DNA of 64,000 bases from Chaunax sp. Z400 (taxonomy: Eukaryota > Chordata > Actinopteri > Lophiiformes > Chaunacidae). The position numbers and the translations under genes were made by a program. A model generated the notes under the pieces. It saw only the letters and a program-made list of their open reading frames with translations. It was not told the origin of the DNA and ran no database searches. The stretch is from positions 186,001 to 250,000 of the forward strand of contig JBAGJB010000158.1 of assembly GCA_037577475.1 (NCBI GenBank), read 5' to 3'. Every line of letters starts with the position of its first letter. Within the stretch, counting starts at the first letter, position 1. Positions 1 through 11,700 of this stretch are shown here, piece by piece.

Positions 1-1852
1 CATGATTAAAACCATATTTGTTGCAATTTAAGACAGAAATGTATGACGTCTTGTTGAGGTGCAGGACTGATGGAGGATATTTGAGGATGATGAAATTATG
101 AACTGGATAAAATTAGCATGTTTTTCCCCACCTGCCCAAAATGACTACATACAAAACATGGGTTATTTTCTTGTTTGGCTCTGTTCCAACAGGATTTACA
201 TGAACAAAATGGTCTCATTCCAAGCATGCATACACACTTTGATGTGTTGTCAACTTGTATTGTTAAGACTGCTCATTGCATTCAAAAGGTGAGAGAGTGA
301 AAATGAAACTAACCGAGAATATTAAACAGATAAAGGAGGACAAGACCAAAATGTATTGGTTTTGCCATTACAACGATACATAAATGTTCATTCCTGCATT
401 TGCTATTTGTTTATATCAGTGGCGAGATGCTGGAAGTCTGGCTGCATCTAAAGACCAGGAGCCTGGATGAAGAAGCGGGATTAACATGGTGTCACGATAC
501 TGTATCTTTGTTTGAGTTTTATCCAGTAAAGTTGTTCGGGTTATCTGGTGAGCTTTCTTCTTAAAACATGCCCAGTATATCTTCTCAGTCTTGTCATTAT
601 CACCTGAAAATAAACACTTGCACATGAAAACTGTGAGGGATGATTGAATCTGGTGTCTAGTGATTCTATAGTATGTGAAATAAAGGAAAATTTACATTTT
701 GTTTTTGTCAGTGTAGTTAATTGGTCCATGAAACAAAGGTAATTTTAGAAGCTGTCTAAACATCTGAATATATGGTATAAAACATCTTATATAAAAAAGC
801 TACCTTTTTAAGAGGCTAAAGCTATCAAAAGTATCAATACTTTGATTATTTTTCAAAACTATGTTGAAAATGATACAATATCCACACTTAACAGTATCAA
901 AGTACTAAAGCTGTAAAAAAAAACATCCACAATGTAATTTTCAGGCCAAATAACATTACAAATGCGTTAAGGTTAAACCAGAGAGCTCATTACAGGCTTC
1001 ATTTACTGTCTGCACACATGGTTACACACATGATCGGAAGTCAGGAGCTCCAGATTGTCACCATATGCAGTGACAGGAACAGCACACATGTTGGATGCGG
1101 ATGACTTCTGACCTCAGGACGCCACAAACACACAAACCCTGGATGACTAACCCACCTTTCTTTAACAAGCATTTAATGTGTCCACAAAACCTTAAAGAGG
1201 GCTAAAACAAATATACCAGAGACTGCAAGCAACACAGAGAGACAGGATGAAAAAGCTCTCTGGTCTTATTAATATGACCTGAATCTATCAGATCTAATCA
1301 GAGGAAGTCTGGTGATTGTATACATTCTCAAACACTTAGGTATCATTATAATGTGCTGTGATAAGGATTAAAGCTGTTTAGACATTTTGAATCCAATATA
1401 AAGGTGTGATAGTATTTTTGCACATAACTGGTGGTCAAAATTAAAGATGTGCAGCATGTATTGGAACAGGAAACACTTTTTGCGTATCACCACTGTGTGT
1501 GTTGTGTCCATGTCTTAACAACGGAGAGATTAATTAATTAATTTAAGTGTGAATCAAACAGCACAGGACACAGTTAAGGGGCTTCTATGACTCTTCCATG
1601 CTTATGGTCTATGGTGTTCAAATTCAAGTGGCTACAAGTGATGGCAGTGACCTAAAAAAGAGAACCAAGCAACATCTTCTGTACCCCTGATAATAATGAT
1701 ATAATATTGTGTTTGTTCCATTTATGTTTTAGTTAGACAATCACAAAAAAAATCCCATCTCTACCTTCCCTTCCTCTGTGAAGAAAACCCACAAACCTAG
1801 AAAAAGTAGCCCATATATAGACCCAGATTTGACTGAGTGCATTAATACTGAC
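1..1852. other. No gene recognised (presumed cftr intron or flank)
   Basis: AT-rich sequence on the 3' side of the cftr exons. I looked on the minus strand for the two cftr exons that should follow (the end of NBD2 and the C-terminal tail) and did not find them. The short open frames here have no recognisable motif. Nothing else can be supported. Confidence 0.5.
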
Positions 1853-2615
1853 ATGGGGTCGAGGTAGGCCGAGGGTTCATCCAGCAGCAGGATGCGAGCC
1901 TTGCTGAGGATGGAGCGGGCGAGACACAGCAGCTGTTTGTGTCCGTTGCTCAGCACGTTTCCTCCGTCCTCCAGCTGAAAGTCCAGCTTTTCTGGAAACT
2001 GTTCCATCACCGACTTCAAACCCACCTGAGGACACAGGACAGATTTCAGCCCACTGACCATCATAGGTTTGTGGGGGTTTTTAAAATCTCAGAGGTCAGG
2101 TTCACTTCTGAAGCAACATCTTTTAAAGAGAATGTGGGATTTAATCTGAGCCGATTTGATTTGGTTAAGATAAACATTAAAAGACCCAACATCTTCATTT
2201 TAATACTTAATTATGCTGAAGTGAACTCTACATCTTGAATTTTCAATATTATTGCCAATAACTGAATTTTTTTCTGAATAGATACAATAACAATATCATT
2301 TTTCAGTTCTTTAATTTTCTTTTTTATCCATTTAATAAAAAAACCAACAACAAGCATTTGATAAGCCTGATGTCAGTGAAAGATTCTCTTATCAAATATT
2401 TTCTTTTGACATGAAAATAAAATCCAAAGAAAACTGCTGGAAAATCTTATGACTAATGAATAAAAATCAAAGTTCATGACCTCTGATTGATTTTTTTTAT
2501 TGATTTTTTTTAAAGACAGCCTCACCTCATCAGCTACCCTCCACAGGTCCTCGTCGCTGTAACGTCCGTGTGGGTCCAGGTTCATCCGGAAAGTCCCGGT
2601 CAGAATGAAGACTTT
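1853..2615 (-). CDS. cftr: cftr NBD2 exons (partial; split gene)
   Basis: Two exons of the CFTR chloride channel (ABCC7), second nucleotide-binding domain. Exon 2526-2615 (90 bp) encodes the segment from KVFI to VADE that follows the Q-loop. Exon 1853-2025 (173 bp) carries the CFTR-type signature LSNGHKQ and the Walker B stretch ILLLDEPSAYLD. Both lengths match, from memory, the equivalent human exons (24 and 25), phases are compatible, and splice sites are present (AG acceptors; donors GTGAGG and GTCAGT). CFTR gates chloride and bicarbonate at epithelial apical membranes using ATP at the NBD1-NBD2 interface. The exon with the NBD2 Walker A lysine should lie upstream, but 2616-3331 has none. 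The preceding exon is found only at 48492-48722 on the opposite strand. No stop interrupts the two exons. Identity is firm; function as a gene is doubtful. Confidence 0.9.
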
Positions 2616-3054
2616 CTGTTTTAAACAGATCTCACAGTCAAGGGATTGGATGAGAAAGCCCTCAATCACAATTAGAATGGCAGCAATAATACATTTTCAG
2701 GTCTTTGAAGTGGGCAACTGTTTTACACTGATAATGAAATCCACTTTTCTAACTTTGTCAATCGTCTAAAATGAAAAAACAAACAGTGGATTTATTGGCC
2801 AAAAACTGACAGCATAACAAGTTATTGGACACAATTTCTGGCTATTTAAGAGCAGAGAAGTGAATACCACAGGGAAAGAGAGTGTGTACTATATTTATCA
2901 AGAGGTTTTAAAATGTTAACATAATGATTTCATTGTTTAACTCAGGTCATCATGTTGGGAAATAGCTACAAAATTCAATAAAAACAAAAAGAAAGAAACT
3001 AAAATACACTAAAATAGTGTAAATATAAATTCTGATGTTAAAATAAAAAAGTAT

Positions 3055-3240
3055 CGATGCGCAGATAGAGGTAGTGAGTAGAGCACGCCCATATATGGAA
3101 GCTATAGGCTATAGTCCTCTAGCGGTCGGCGCAGGTTCGATTCCGCCCGTAACCATGTCTTCCCCCCAACTCTCTCTCCTTCATTTCCTGTCTCTATCAA
3201 ATGAAGGCAAAAATGGCCGAAAAAATTAAAAATATCTTTT
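3055..3240 (+). repeat. tRNA-derived SINE
   Basis: The head resembles a tRNA gene with an A-box-like stretch near 3070-3090 and a clear B box GGTTCGATTCC at 3134-3144. A T/C-rich body and an A-rich tail follow. It cannot be a real tRNA because the arms do not pair and there is no anticodon loop. It lies in the presumed cftr intron. Confidence 0.7.
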
Positions 3241-3331
3241 ACTTGATCTCAGTTATCTTTTACTTAGTGATGCCAAAACAACAAGGGGTGACATAGAGGG
3301 GAAGTAGTTTCACCGCTGTTGCATGATGGCC

Positions 3332-4245
3332 CAAGTGTCTGAATGACTCAGTGGAGCTAAAAACGCAGCAGAGGAGCTGATAACTATCACTATTAGTGAA
3401 CATTTCATGCGCACAGTGTCATGTGATCCATCCACTCAGTTTGAAAAACAAGTTGGAATGCTATTATTAGCATAAATAAAAATGGAATGCAATCATTTTC
3501 GATTAAACTGTGTTCACCAACAACAATTTGATGAAGTGTTCCGGAGCCTATGAAGTAATAATATCCTTAATACAATCATGTGGTAAACCTCGCACCTGAA
3601 ACGTGTCCCAACCGATGTGAAACATGTCCCAACCTGTCTGAAACATGTCCCAACAAGTCTGAAACGTGTCCCAACAACATGTCCCAACCTGTCTGAAACA
3701 TGTCCCAACAAGTCTGAAACGTGTCCCAACAACATGTCCCAACCTGTCTGAAACATGTCCCAACAAGTCTGAAACGTGTCCCAACATGTCCCAACCTGTC
3801 TGAAACATGTCCCAACAAGTCTGAAACGTGTCCCAACATGTCCCAACCTGTCTGAAACATGTCCCAACAACATGTCCCAACCTGTCTGAAACATGTCCCA
3901 ACAAGTCTGAAACGTGTCCCAACAACATGTCCCAACCTGTCTGAAACATGTCCCAACAAGTCTGAAACGTGTCCCAACATGTCCCAACCTGTCTGAAACA
4001 TGTCCCAACAAGTCTGAAACGTGTCCCAACATGTCCCAACCTGTCTGAAACGTGTCCCAACAACATGTCCCAACCTGTCTGAAACATGTCCCATAAAAAC
4101 AATGATTATAAGCAGCTTTAAACACACGAAACATGTCATCAAATGTGACAAAGCTGACCTGCTAGCTAGAAAGTCACCTCGCTACAACCCATGACCCTTC
4201 TCTGCACCTTTAATTGCAGCTGCCCCTCTTGGACTATTCAGAGTT
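3332..4245 (-). repeat. Repeat R, minus copy (inverted partner of 48817-49449)
   Basis: Reading on the minus strand, this segment matches 48817-49449 of the plus strand: about 145 bp of unique left flank, a 21-bp minisatellite, then about 260 bp of right flank. Homology stops sharply at both ends, so R is a discrete element. The array is longer here (about 490 bp against about 225 bp). One side borders cftr exons and the other a truncated Pim kinase gene. Family unknown; I see no transposase or terminal inverted repeats. Confidence 0.85.
3598..4092 (-). repeat. 21-bp minisatellite within R
   Basis: On the minus strand the unit is close to TTGGGACAYGTTTCAGACWKG, alternating between two variants (ACAGG and ACTTG endings) with occasional short TGT inserts. 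The unit is a multiple of three without stops, so it keeps all three minus frames open for about 190 codons. Those long frames are by-products of the repeat. Confidence 0.9.
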
Positions 4246-4685
4246 AACCCATAATTACACAGATGACTGGCAATCAGGTGATGATGTAATCATTGTGATA
4301 GGCCGATACAAGAGTGCTATCGCTGATGTCATCATTACCAACGGTCTTATTCACAGAACACCTGACATTAGTGTTCGACCACACCAATGTTATGTTAATT
4401 AGGGATGGGGATTTCAAGCAAAAATACTATTTGACAGTCACTCTGCACTTAGAGTACTAATCAACTATCTGCCCTTTAATGATTGTGCACAGCTGTTGTA
4501 GACTTCTAACAAGAAAATACAATTTGATTTTTTACAATTGAATGACTATTCAAGTATTTAAAAATCAAGGCCCATTCCTTGTTAATTGTGTCCAAACCTT
4601 TCAGACATATTCAGATTTTTTGTTTTCTAACCTTAAAAAGCCAAACCAACAGAGTAGCTCTTAAACAGTGGTTGATCTGACTCAC

Positions 4686-6934
4686 CGTCAAAGTCCGTGT
4701 AAGCAGTGTCTTTGAGGAGGGCTCCTGAGCCAAAATCGATGAGCTTGATCTGTCCGGTCCTGAGGTCCACCAGCAGGTTCTCATCCTTAATGTCTCGATA
4801 GACAACACCACAGGTGTAGCAGTAACGCACAGCCTCCAGAACCTGCAGGAAGAAGCCACGCGCTACCCCTTCATCTAGAGCCCCACGCTCTGTGATGTAA
4901 TCAGACAAGTCCTGTGCCGGCTCGGGGCGTTCCATCACCACCAGCCAGCCGTCCACCAGCTTCCACCAGTCCAAGAGCTGCACCACGCCACCAAACGTCC
5001 CGCTCACCTTCTTCAACAGCTCAATCTCCAGAGGAACCACTGTACCGCACTGAGAGAGATCAAGGAGAACATTTAGTCTAGAAAATTTAAACGAGCAAAT
5101 GAGAGCAAGAAAATTTTTGAACACTGCTTAGTAGGGATTTTTGGACTTTAAGCACATAAAATCACTCGACAGATTACCATGAAACCGACTCGAAGGGTGG
5201 GACATGTACTATGAGAGAAACCATCAAAATATGGCATCGATCCAGATCAAGAGGCAGACCCGTGAATTTGTTTTTCACACTGACTTTATCAGAACTCTTA
5301 GGGCAGCCATTATGTTAGCATACAAGTTCTTGTTGGAATTTGGAATTAAAAAGGACAGTTGGGCCTTGACAGAGGCGTGTGCTCTACTGACTTCCCTTAT
5401 TGCTGTCATTCTATGAAAGAGCTTTAAGTTAAATATCTAAGATATCTATTGCAATAAATTACAATATACTCATAGGTTCTTGTAATTGTGTTCTTTAATG
5501 AGGAACTAATTTGTATTGTACTATTAATTATATATGTAAGTGTTTACACTGATTTGTCAGGTCTCTGTTAAAAACATTTCTTGATCTCAATGAGCTCGCC
5601 TTTTTTAATTATACAATTCACTGATAACAGTTGAATTAGTAATCAAATCTGATTGGAAGTTGTTATAAAACAGTTTATCTAAGTATGAAAATTTAGGTAA
5701 ATCTCACCAAAGAGCCCCACTCGTTCACCCTGTCACTGGGCACATGCTTCACCGCCACCTGCATATAAAATTAACATCATTAACAAACAGCATCCATGCA
5801 GTTATGTATGACTTGCAAATACAATGTTAAGGTCTGGAAAGACAGAATACATTCCTTAGTTGTAAAGAAACAAACAAAATGAACAGCAAACACAAAATTT
5901 ACAAATTAACAGGAATACGAAGCATTTTTATTCCTCTGTCTTTGAATAATTTCTTTGTTTATAAACAAAGAGGATTTTCACAACACTTTTAGATGGTGCC
6001 AAAAACATTTTTAAACATGAATCCACTTCCTGCTTCAAAAGAGCATACAGTAAAACAGCAAGATTATGTTTCCATATAGGGAGCATGAAGCCTAAAAATA
6101 AAAAAACATTCCTCTTTGTGAAACAAAGACCACATGCTAGACAGTACAGAGCTGTGTCAAGTTACACAGCTGACAACAGCAAGACAGGAAGTAAAGTGAC
6201 ACAAGCTTCCAAATAAAAGCACAAACCCAAAAAAAGGAGTGCTTGTTGCGCACAATAATCTTGATGATCTGAAAATGTCAGTCTGTAACTAAACTGGCAG
6301 ACTGGAATAAAGAAATTTAAGATTACTGCTGAGGAATAATCTCTAAAATAGCAAACCAGTGCAACAGATACGAACGTATGGACCTTATTATATGTGTACT
6401 AATTCAATATTCATTCTTCAATGACTGTCATTCATCAAAGAACGGTGGTACAGTGGAATGGAAAGGTTTACAGGACATCTCAAGTGTTGATGTGGATATC
6501 CTTGCTCTAGTCAGACATAAAATATCCCAAGGCTTTGCTGTTTATTTTTTGCTTTGTTGTATTTTTTTAATCTTTTTTTTTTTGGGAGTTGATGTACTCC
6601 ATAAATATGAAATGTAATAAAAAATAAAGTCATGAAAATAAAGTAAAATAGCTAACCAGTGGAACTATTATATTGTTTTATTATAAAGTCATGAATGACC
6701 TCTAATTATACCGCTTTTATTTTTAAAGGGCAAACCGGGAATGCAGCTGCGTGCCGTGTGTAACTCGACGCTAGGAGTCGCGGCCATGTGGCGGAACCAA
6801 AACACAGCGGCTCCTCGCTCTTACCGGCTGCCCATCTGCAAGGCGGATGGCCGCGTAGACTGTACCGAATCCTCCGCTGCCGAGCACCGAACCCAGCTGG
6901 TACAGGTTCTCAAACGGCTGCTTCTCTGCCTTGG
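4686..6934 (-). CDS. Pim-family serine/threonine kinase, 3'-truncated
   Basis: Three exons: 6825-6934 (glycine loop LGSGGFGTVY), 5708-5758 (51 bp, ATP lysine in VAVKHV) and 4686-5049 (hinge ERPEP, catalytic loop, IDFGSG). The Pim-specific hinge, the 51-bp exon and a donor right after YTDFDG match Pim gene structure. Pim kinases are constitutively active, pro-survival cytosolic and nuclear kinases, much expanded in teleosts. The exons for the activation segment (PPEW) and the C-lobe should follow below 4686, but 4246-4685 holds none and repeat R begins at 4245, so about half the kinase domain is missing. The catalytic-loop HRD reads YRD (one C-to-T change). The start exon is uncertain; an open exon ending at a GTACAAG donor near 7203 is a candidate but its phase does not clearly fit. 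Confidence 0.85.
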
Positions 6935-7640
6935 CTGAAAAACAGAAGCAAACAATGAATCAGGATCGTTCCCTGTGATTTGGATGGTTGAAAACCATTA
7001 GAGTTGCGCCAAAATGTGCTGCTCCTGGTTTCTCTAAAATAAAACTAAAGGGCACCCGGACAATCTTCGCATTGTAACTCCAAGCAAAAAGTGGAATTTC
7101 AAAAGCAAACACGACAAAAAGCCAGCTAATTACACACCACCCCCGTCCTTCTGTGACATCGGAAAGTGTGCGGAACTTGAAAAATAAAAAGTAGATTACT
7201 TGTACCTCGGCAACCGTGAGTCGTAGACCACTGCCGGCGTGTTTGGCGCCCCTGGAAGCCCCCCACCCTGGACGGAGGTTCCGAAACGATCCGACTGGTG
7301 GTTTGGGAGACAAAGTTTCAAAGTCCGGGCTAGAAGTCTGGAATTAACTGAGTGGGTGAATCTGGGTGCCCTTAGGTGCAATAGTAGATAGATGCGGACT
7401 TAATTATTGATGTAAATAGTTTGGAATAGTTGTCTGTATATTTGTCATTGGTTGTAAATACGTTTTGGACGTCGTAAATGATATTTGAGTTAAGAGAGAA
7501 GTGAGAAGGGTTAGGGAGTTTTACTCCTACCTACTCCTTTTCAGACACTGTTACTCTTGTCAGTTTTCTTATGTCTTTTTATTTATGTTCAAAATAAACA
7601 CTTTCATACATCCATTTATTCATTTAATTTCAGATATCAT

Positions 7641-7883
7641 AATAATAATAATAATAATGATACCTTTATTAGTCCCACATGGGGAAATTCTTTCTCTGCA
7701 TTTGACCCATCCCTGAGGAGCAGTGGGCTGCCACTACACGCGGCGCCCGGGGAGCAAATTGGGGTTCAGTATCTTGCTCAAGGATACTTCAACTTGTGGA
7801 CTTGCAGGGGCTGAGGATCGAACCACCGACCTTTTTTTGTTCCGTGAACGACCGCTCTACCCCCTGAGCCACAGCCACCCCAC
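7641..7883 (-). repeat. tRNA-derived SINE, copy 1
   Basis: On the minus strand the head reads like a tRNA: A box GTGGCTCAGGGGGTAGAGCGG and B box GGTTCGATCC. The body ends in a tail resembling those of L2-mobilised fish SINEs, with an ATT trinucleotide repeat. A nearly identical copy lies at 27856-28097 and a relative at 30880-31125. Confidence 0.85.
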
Positions 7884-8585
7884 CATAAATAGACTCCACT
7901 GAAATAGCCTCAAAATATTTAACATATCTATAATTGTTATACAAATATCTGTAATATGTATCAAAAATGATTTCAAGATATCTTTAATTAATTTCAGATA
8001 TCTTAAAGATAATTCATGATATCTTGAATTATTTCTGGATATCGTGAATCATTTTAATATATCTATATTTATTTACAGATATCTGATTAATTTCTTGATA
8101 TCAAAATATATTTAAAGATATCTATAATTCTGATAAAAAAGGGAATAGCTTGCCATAAATTCCTCTTTTTATGAACAAATCCATGATGAAAACATGTTAC
8201 TAATATAACGTGTGAGGTCTATGAGGGCTTTAAGACACTCGTATATACATATATACGTATATAAGATACACATATATACGTATATATATTTTTATATATT
8301 TATAATTTGCTTCTGTTGTCTTATTTCTTCTCATCTCTCTGATTGATGTTGTTCCTCATCGGCGACTTTCATCAGGACGGTTCACTTGTCTGTGTCTGAA
8401 GAATCCAGTTTCTCTGCTGTAGTTTGTATATAAACCTCCCAACCACACCTGCCACTGTATTTAGGCTTGCATTAGAATAACATACACTGAGATGCATTGT
8501 ACTTTCATAAATGTTACATAGGGTACCATTTATGTCTTTTAACATAGAGATTAAAATGTCCCTTAAATCTTCTTTTTCCAGACTG

Positions 8586-8696
8586 CCTATATATATATAC
8601 ATATATATACGTGTATATATATATATATATATATATATACGTATATATGTATATACGTATATATATATATATATATATACATATGTATATATGTAT
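8586..8696. repeat. TA/TACG microsatellite
   Basis: Alternating TA runs with interspersed ACGT steps. The imperfect self-complementarity would allow hairpins. No coding value. Confidence 0.9.
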
Positions 8697-8759
8697 ACCA
8701 CACTCCGAGTGGTTCTGGTAGTAGCTTATGAGCTCCTTGTTTTATGTGTCTATGTGTTA

Positions 8760-11700
8760 TTACCCACCGTACATCTTCTCAATGTCTTCCTGGTAGTGTG
8801 TTTTGAGCGCCTTGCGTTTCAGTTTGAACGCATCGGTGACCAAGCCGGTCTCTGGAGTCCAGGGCTCGGGGCTCAGACGGATCTTCTTGGGGACCTCGAA
8901 CCGCTCAAGTTTGGCTGTTTAGGGGAGAAGTGAGACGGACAAAGACGGTGTAACATGAGTGCGAGTCTGACACAAGACCAAACATTATCAGGACCATTTA
9001 TGCTCTATGTTAAAGACGGATGCGGAGATGGACGGAGTCTTCCGTACGTCTTCTGCTTTCATTTTGTACGTTATCGTGTACGTTTTCGGAGAGCTTACCG
9101 ATATGAATGAGTAGGACGAAATGGAGCAATACTACCGGAAATGGTTGAGGGCGGTGTAGCGACAGTTCAAGCAAGGCACGATAAATATGTACGGACACAA
9201 TGAAGAAGAAAACAGTGAAGTGAAAAAATGAAAAAACTCTCCTTCCTCAAGTCTCGATGTACCCAATGGCCTCACAGACCACCGCCGAGTACATCGTTAT
9301 TGCAGTTTTGTGTTTACTAGGTACATTATCACAACCTCTTCTGACAGGCGCCATATTTGTTGTTGACGAAACTTTTGACACTTCACTGCCCTCCTATGGT
9401 TGTATCAGTGTTGACGGATAGACCGTATACGGTACCTAAGTACAGGAAGCATAAATGGGCCTTAAATCGAAGCTAATAACTTGACAGTGATTGTACTGCC
9501 GGTTTCACCACTGTGATCACACATTTTCAGCATTACCAGGATGAATATAAGTGAAGACAGAGAGGCCTTTTCCGCCTACCTGCGACAGCAGCCTCAGTAA
9601 TGATGCGAAGGACCTCCTTCTCCATCTGAGGGTTGTTGCAGATCTCCTCCCATGTGCCCCTCACATGCAACTGCTCCGCCAGCGTCATTACTTGCTTGTG
9701 GTTGGGCACCACAAAACTAATTACATACGACTGGTCACTGAAAAAGAGCACAAAAAGGTCCATGCATTGAATTTTTTCACCACTTAATGGGGAGAAGTCA
9801 AACTATGGCTAAAGAAAATCTTCCTAAAGGGAAGATGATTCAACACATTCAGAGTGTGTGCAGGCGGTTTACCTGTTAGCATAGGCACAGATATTGTCTA
9901 TAAGAGAGCAGTTCTTCAGAACGGCCTCCACTTTTCCAAGAGACACATACTCCCCCGCCTGCAGCTTCACCAGGTCCTTTTTGCGGTCTAAGGAAATAGA
10001 ACCTGCATCATAATCCACATGGATGCTGAACTTGTACCACACACACATACATAAATCATGGATCTCTTACCAATGATTTTAAGGCATCCATCAGGGTGGA
10101 ACTCTCCAATGTCTCCGGTACAGAACCATCGCTGGCCGTTCCTATCCACGAAAAAGTCGTCACGGTTCCGGGCATCACTTTTGTAGTAACCCATTGTTAC
10201 GTTGGGACCGCCGATCAGGATTTCCCCCCCTGGATTGTGTTTGTCAGTGGTGTAATATCCACCTAGGGGAACACAAGCTTGATTAGAAAGAAAACATCCG
10301 TGCCTTTGTTTGCCTCCCCTTAAGCTGGGTTATTGCCATTTTACTCACCCTCCTCCCGGTCCTTCAGTGTGATCTCAGAACAAACCAGTGGAGCACCGAC
10401 CCGACCTGTGCTGTAGTCGCACACTGAAAAAACCCCAGGAAAAAAAAATATTATTTATACTTTAATTTGCTCCTCTCGTCATTTCCCACTGCACTTTCCT
10501 GGTGTTCTTCCCTTAAAGAAAGGCCATCTCTTACTCTCACTGATGGTGCCGGCTCCGCAGGTCTCAGTCAGGCCGTAGCCCTGTCCCACAGGGCAGCACA
10601 GACAGATGTTCATGAAGCGCTGTGTGGCAGGTGAGAGCGGAGCTCCACCAGACAGCAGCATACGCGTGTTTCCTCCCAAGAGCGCACGCACCCGTTTGAA
10701 GACCAGCCTAAGGGGGGCGGAGGACAAAAAATGTAAAATACACAGTATGGAGATGATGGCAGGGGGTGATCAGACATCAACCCCAACGACGACTTCAAAA
10801 GCCATTCAGAATATTACGATATTGGCAATAACCTATATGTCATCCAGATATTGATTTTGGTGAAGAATCATCAGACAATATCAATAATATGGATTGTTTT
10901 CTGGTATGGCCTGTTTGCCTCTCTTGTTTTATTTCTTCCTTTGAATGGTTTGTTTAAATTGTGTGTGCTTTATGGTGTAAACATTGTCTGTTTTTAAAAA
11001 AAAATTTATTCTTTGAAACAATGCTGCCAAGTTGACCAGGACTCCCTGGAAGAGGAGATCTTGTATCTCAGAAAGACCTTCCTGGCTAAAGAACGAAAGA
11101 AAGAACAAACCAAAGAAAGAAACAACCAAAGAAAGAACAGACGGACAGACGGATAGATAAAATGCTATGCTATGAATCTCATATGCTAGAGTAAACTTAA
11201 TTTCTCCAGAAGCTCAGTGTTAACCCATAATTACACAGATGACTTAGCAACAGAAGTCAGTGTCTGCTCAGATATCAAGAGGTAAGCGGACGTGAACTGA
11301 AGCGGCTCATATAGACGGGAACAGGCGTGTTCACCTGTCACAGAGAGGCGTGCTGTAGCCCTTGGAGATCTGCTCCATCTTGTAGTTGTAAGCCAGCACA
11401 AAAAGGGTCCTCTGGAATTTACTCATCTCCTCCACTTTGGTCATGACATTCTTGTAAATTCGATCCATGATCTCCTACAAACACCAGCAGAGAAAACCCT
11501 CAGCCAACACCTCTGACATTATCAGTCTCTTATTCATTGACTTTATATGAAGGTCTGGCTGTAGTACGATAAATAACGTTATTCTATAAATCTGACTTAT
11601 GGATGTGTGCAGTGATGCAAAGACTTACTGGTACAGCAGCCATTAGCGTAGGTTTCAGCACACTGGTATCACCCTTACTGCCCTTTTTTATCTTGGCGGA

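Larger units (their letters stand above)
7400..8759. other. pim-acsl3 intergenic interval: SINE, GATATC-rich tract, TA microsatellites
   Basis: The two minus-strand genes are separated by a SINE (7641-7883), an AT-rich tract at about 7960-8110 in which the palindrome GATATC and close variants recur, and TA/TACG microsatellites at 8250-8300 and 8586-8696. The acsl3 3' UTR presumably occupies the part next to 8760. The open frames over 8511-8933 are microsatellite artefacts plus the antisense of the last acsl3 exon. Confidence 0.6.

Noticed and set aside
3514..4151. Three long overlapping minus-strand frames (about 184-206 codons)
   Set aside because: All are products of a 21-bp repeat without stops; the same happens at 48911-49267.
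7840..7883. Possible tRNA gene (A and B boxes)
   Set aside because: Part of a SINE; the acceptor and anticodon arms do not form and the same sequence recurs with a SINE body at 27.9 kb.
8372..8933. Open frames rich in Tyr/Ile on both strands
   Set aside because: They are translations of the TA/TACG microsatellite fused to antisense of the last acsl3 exon.
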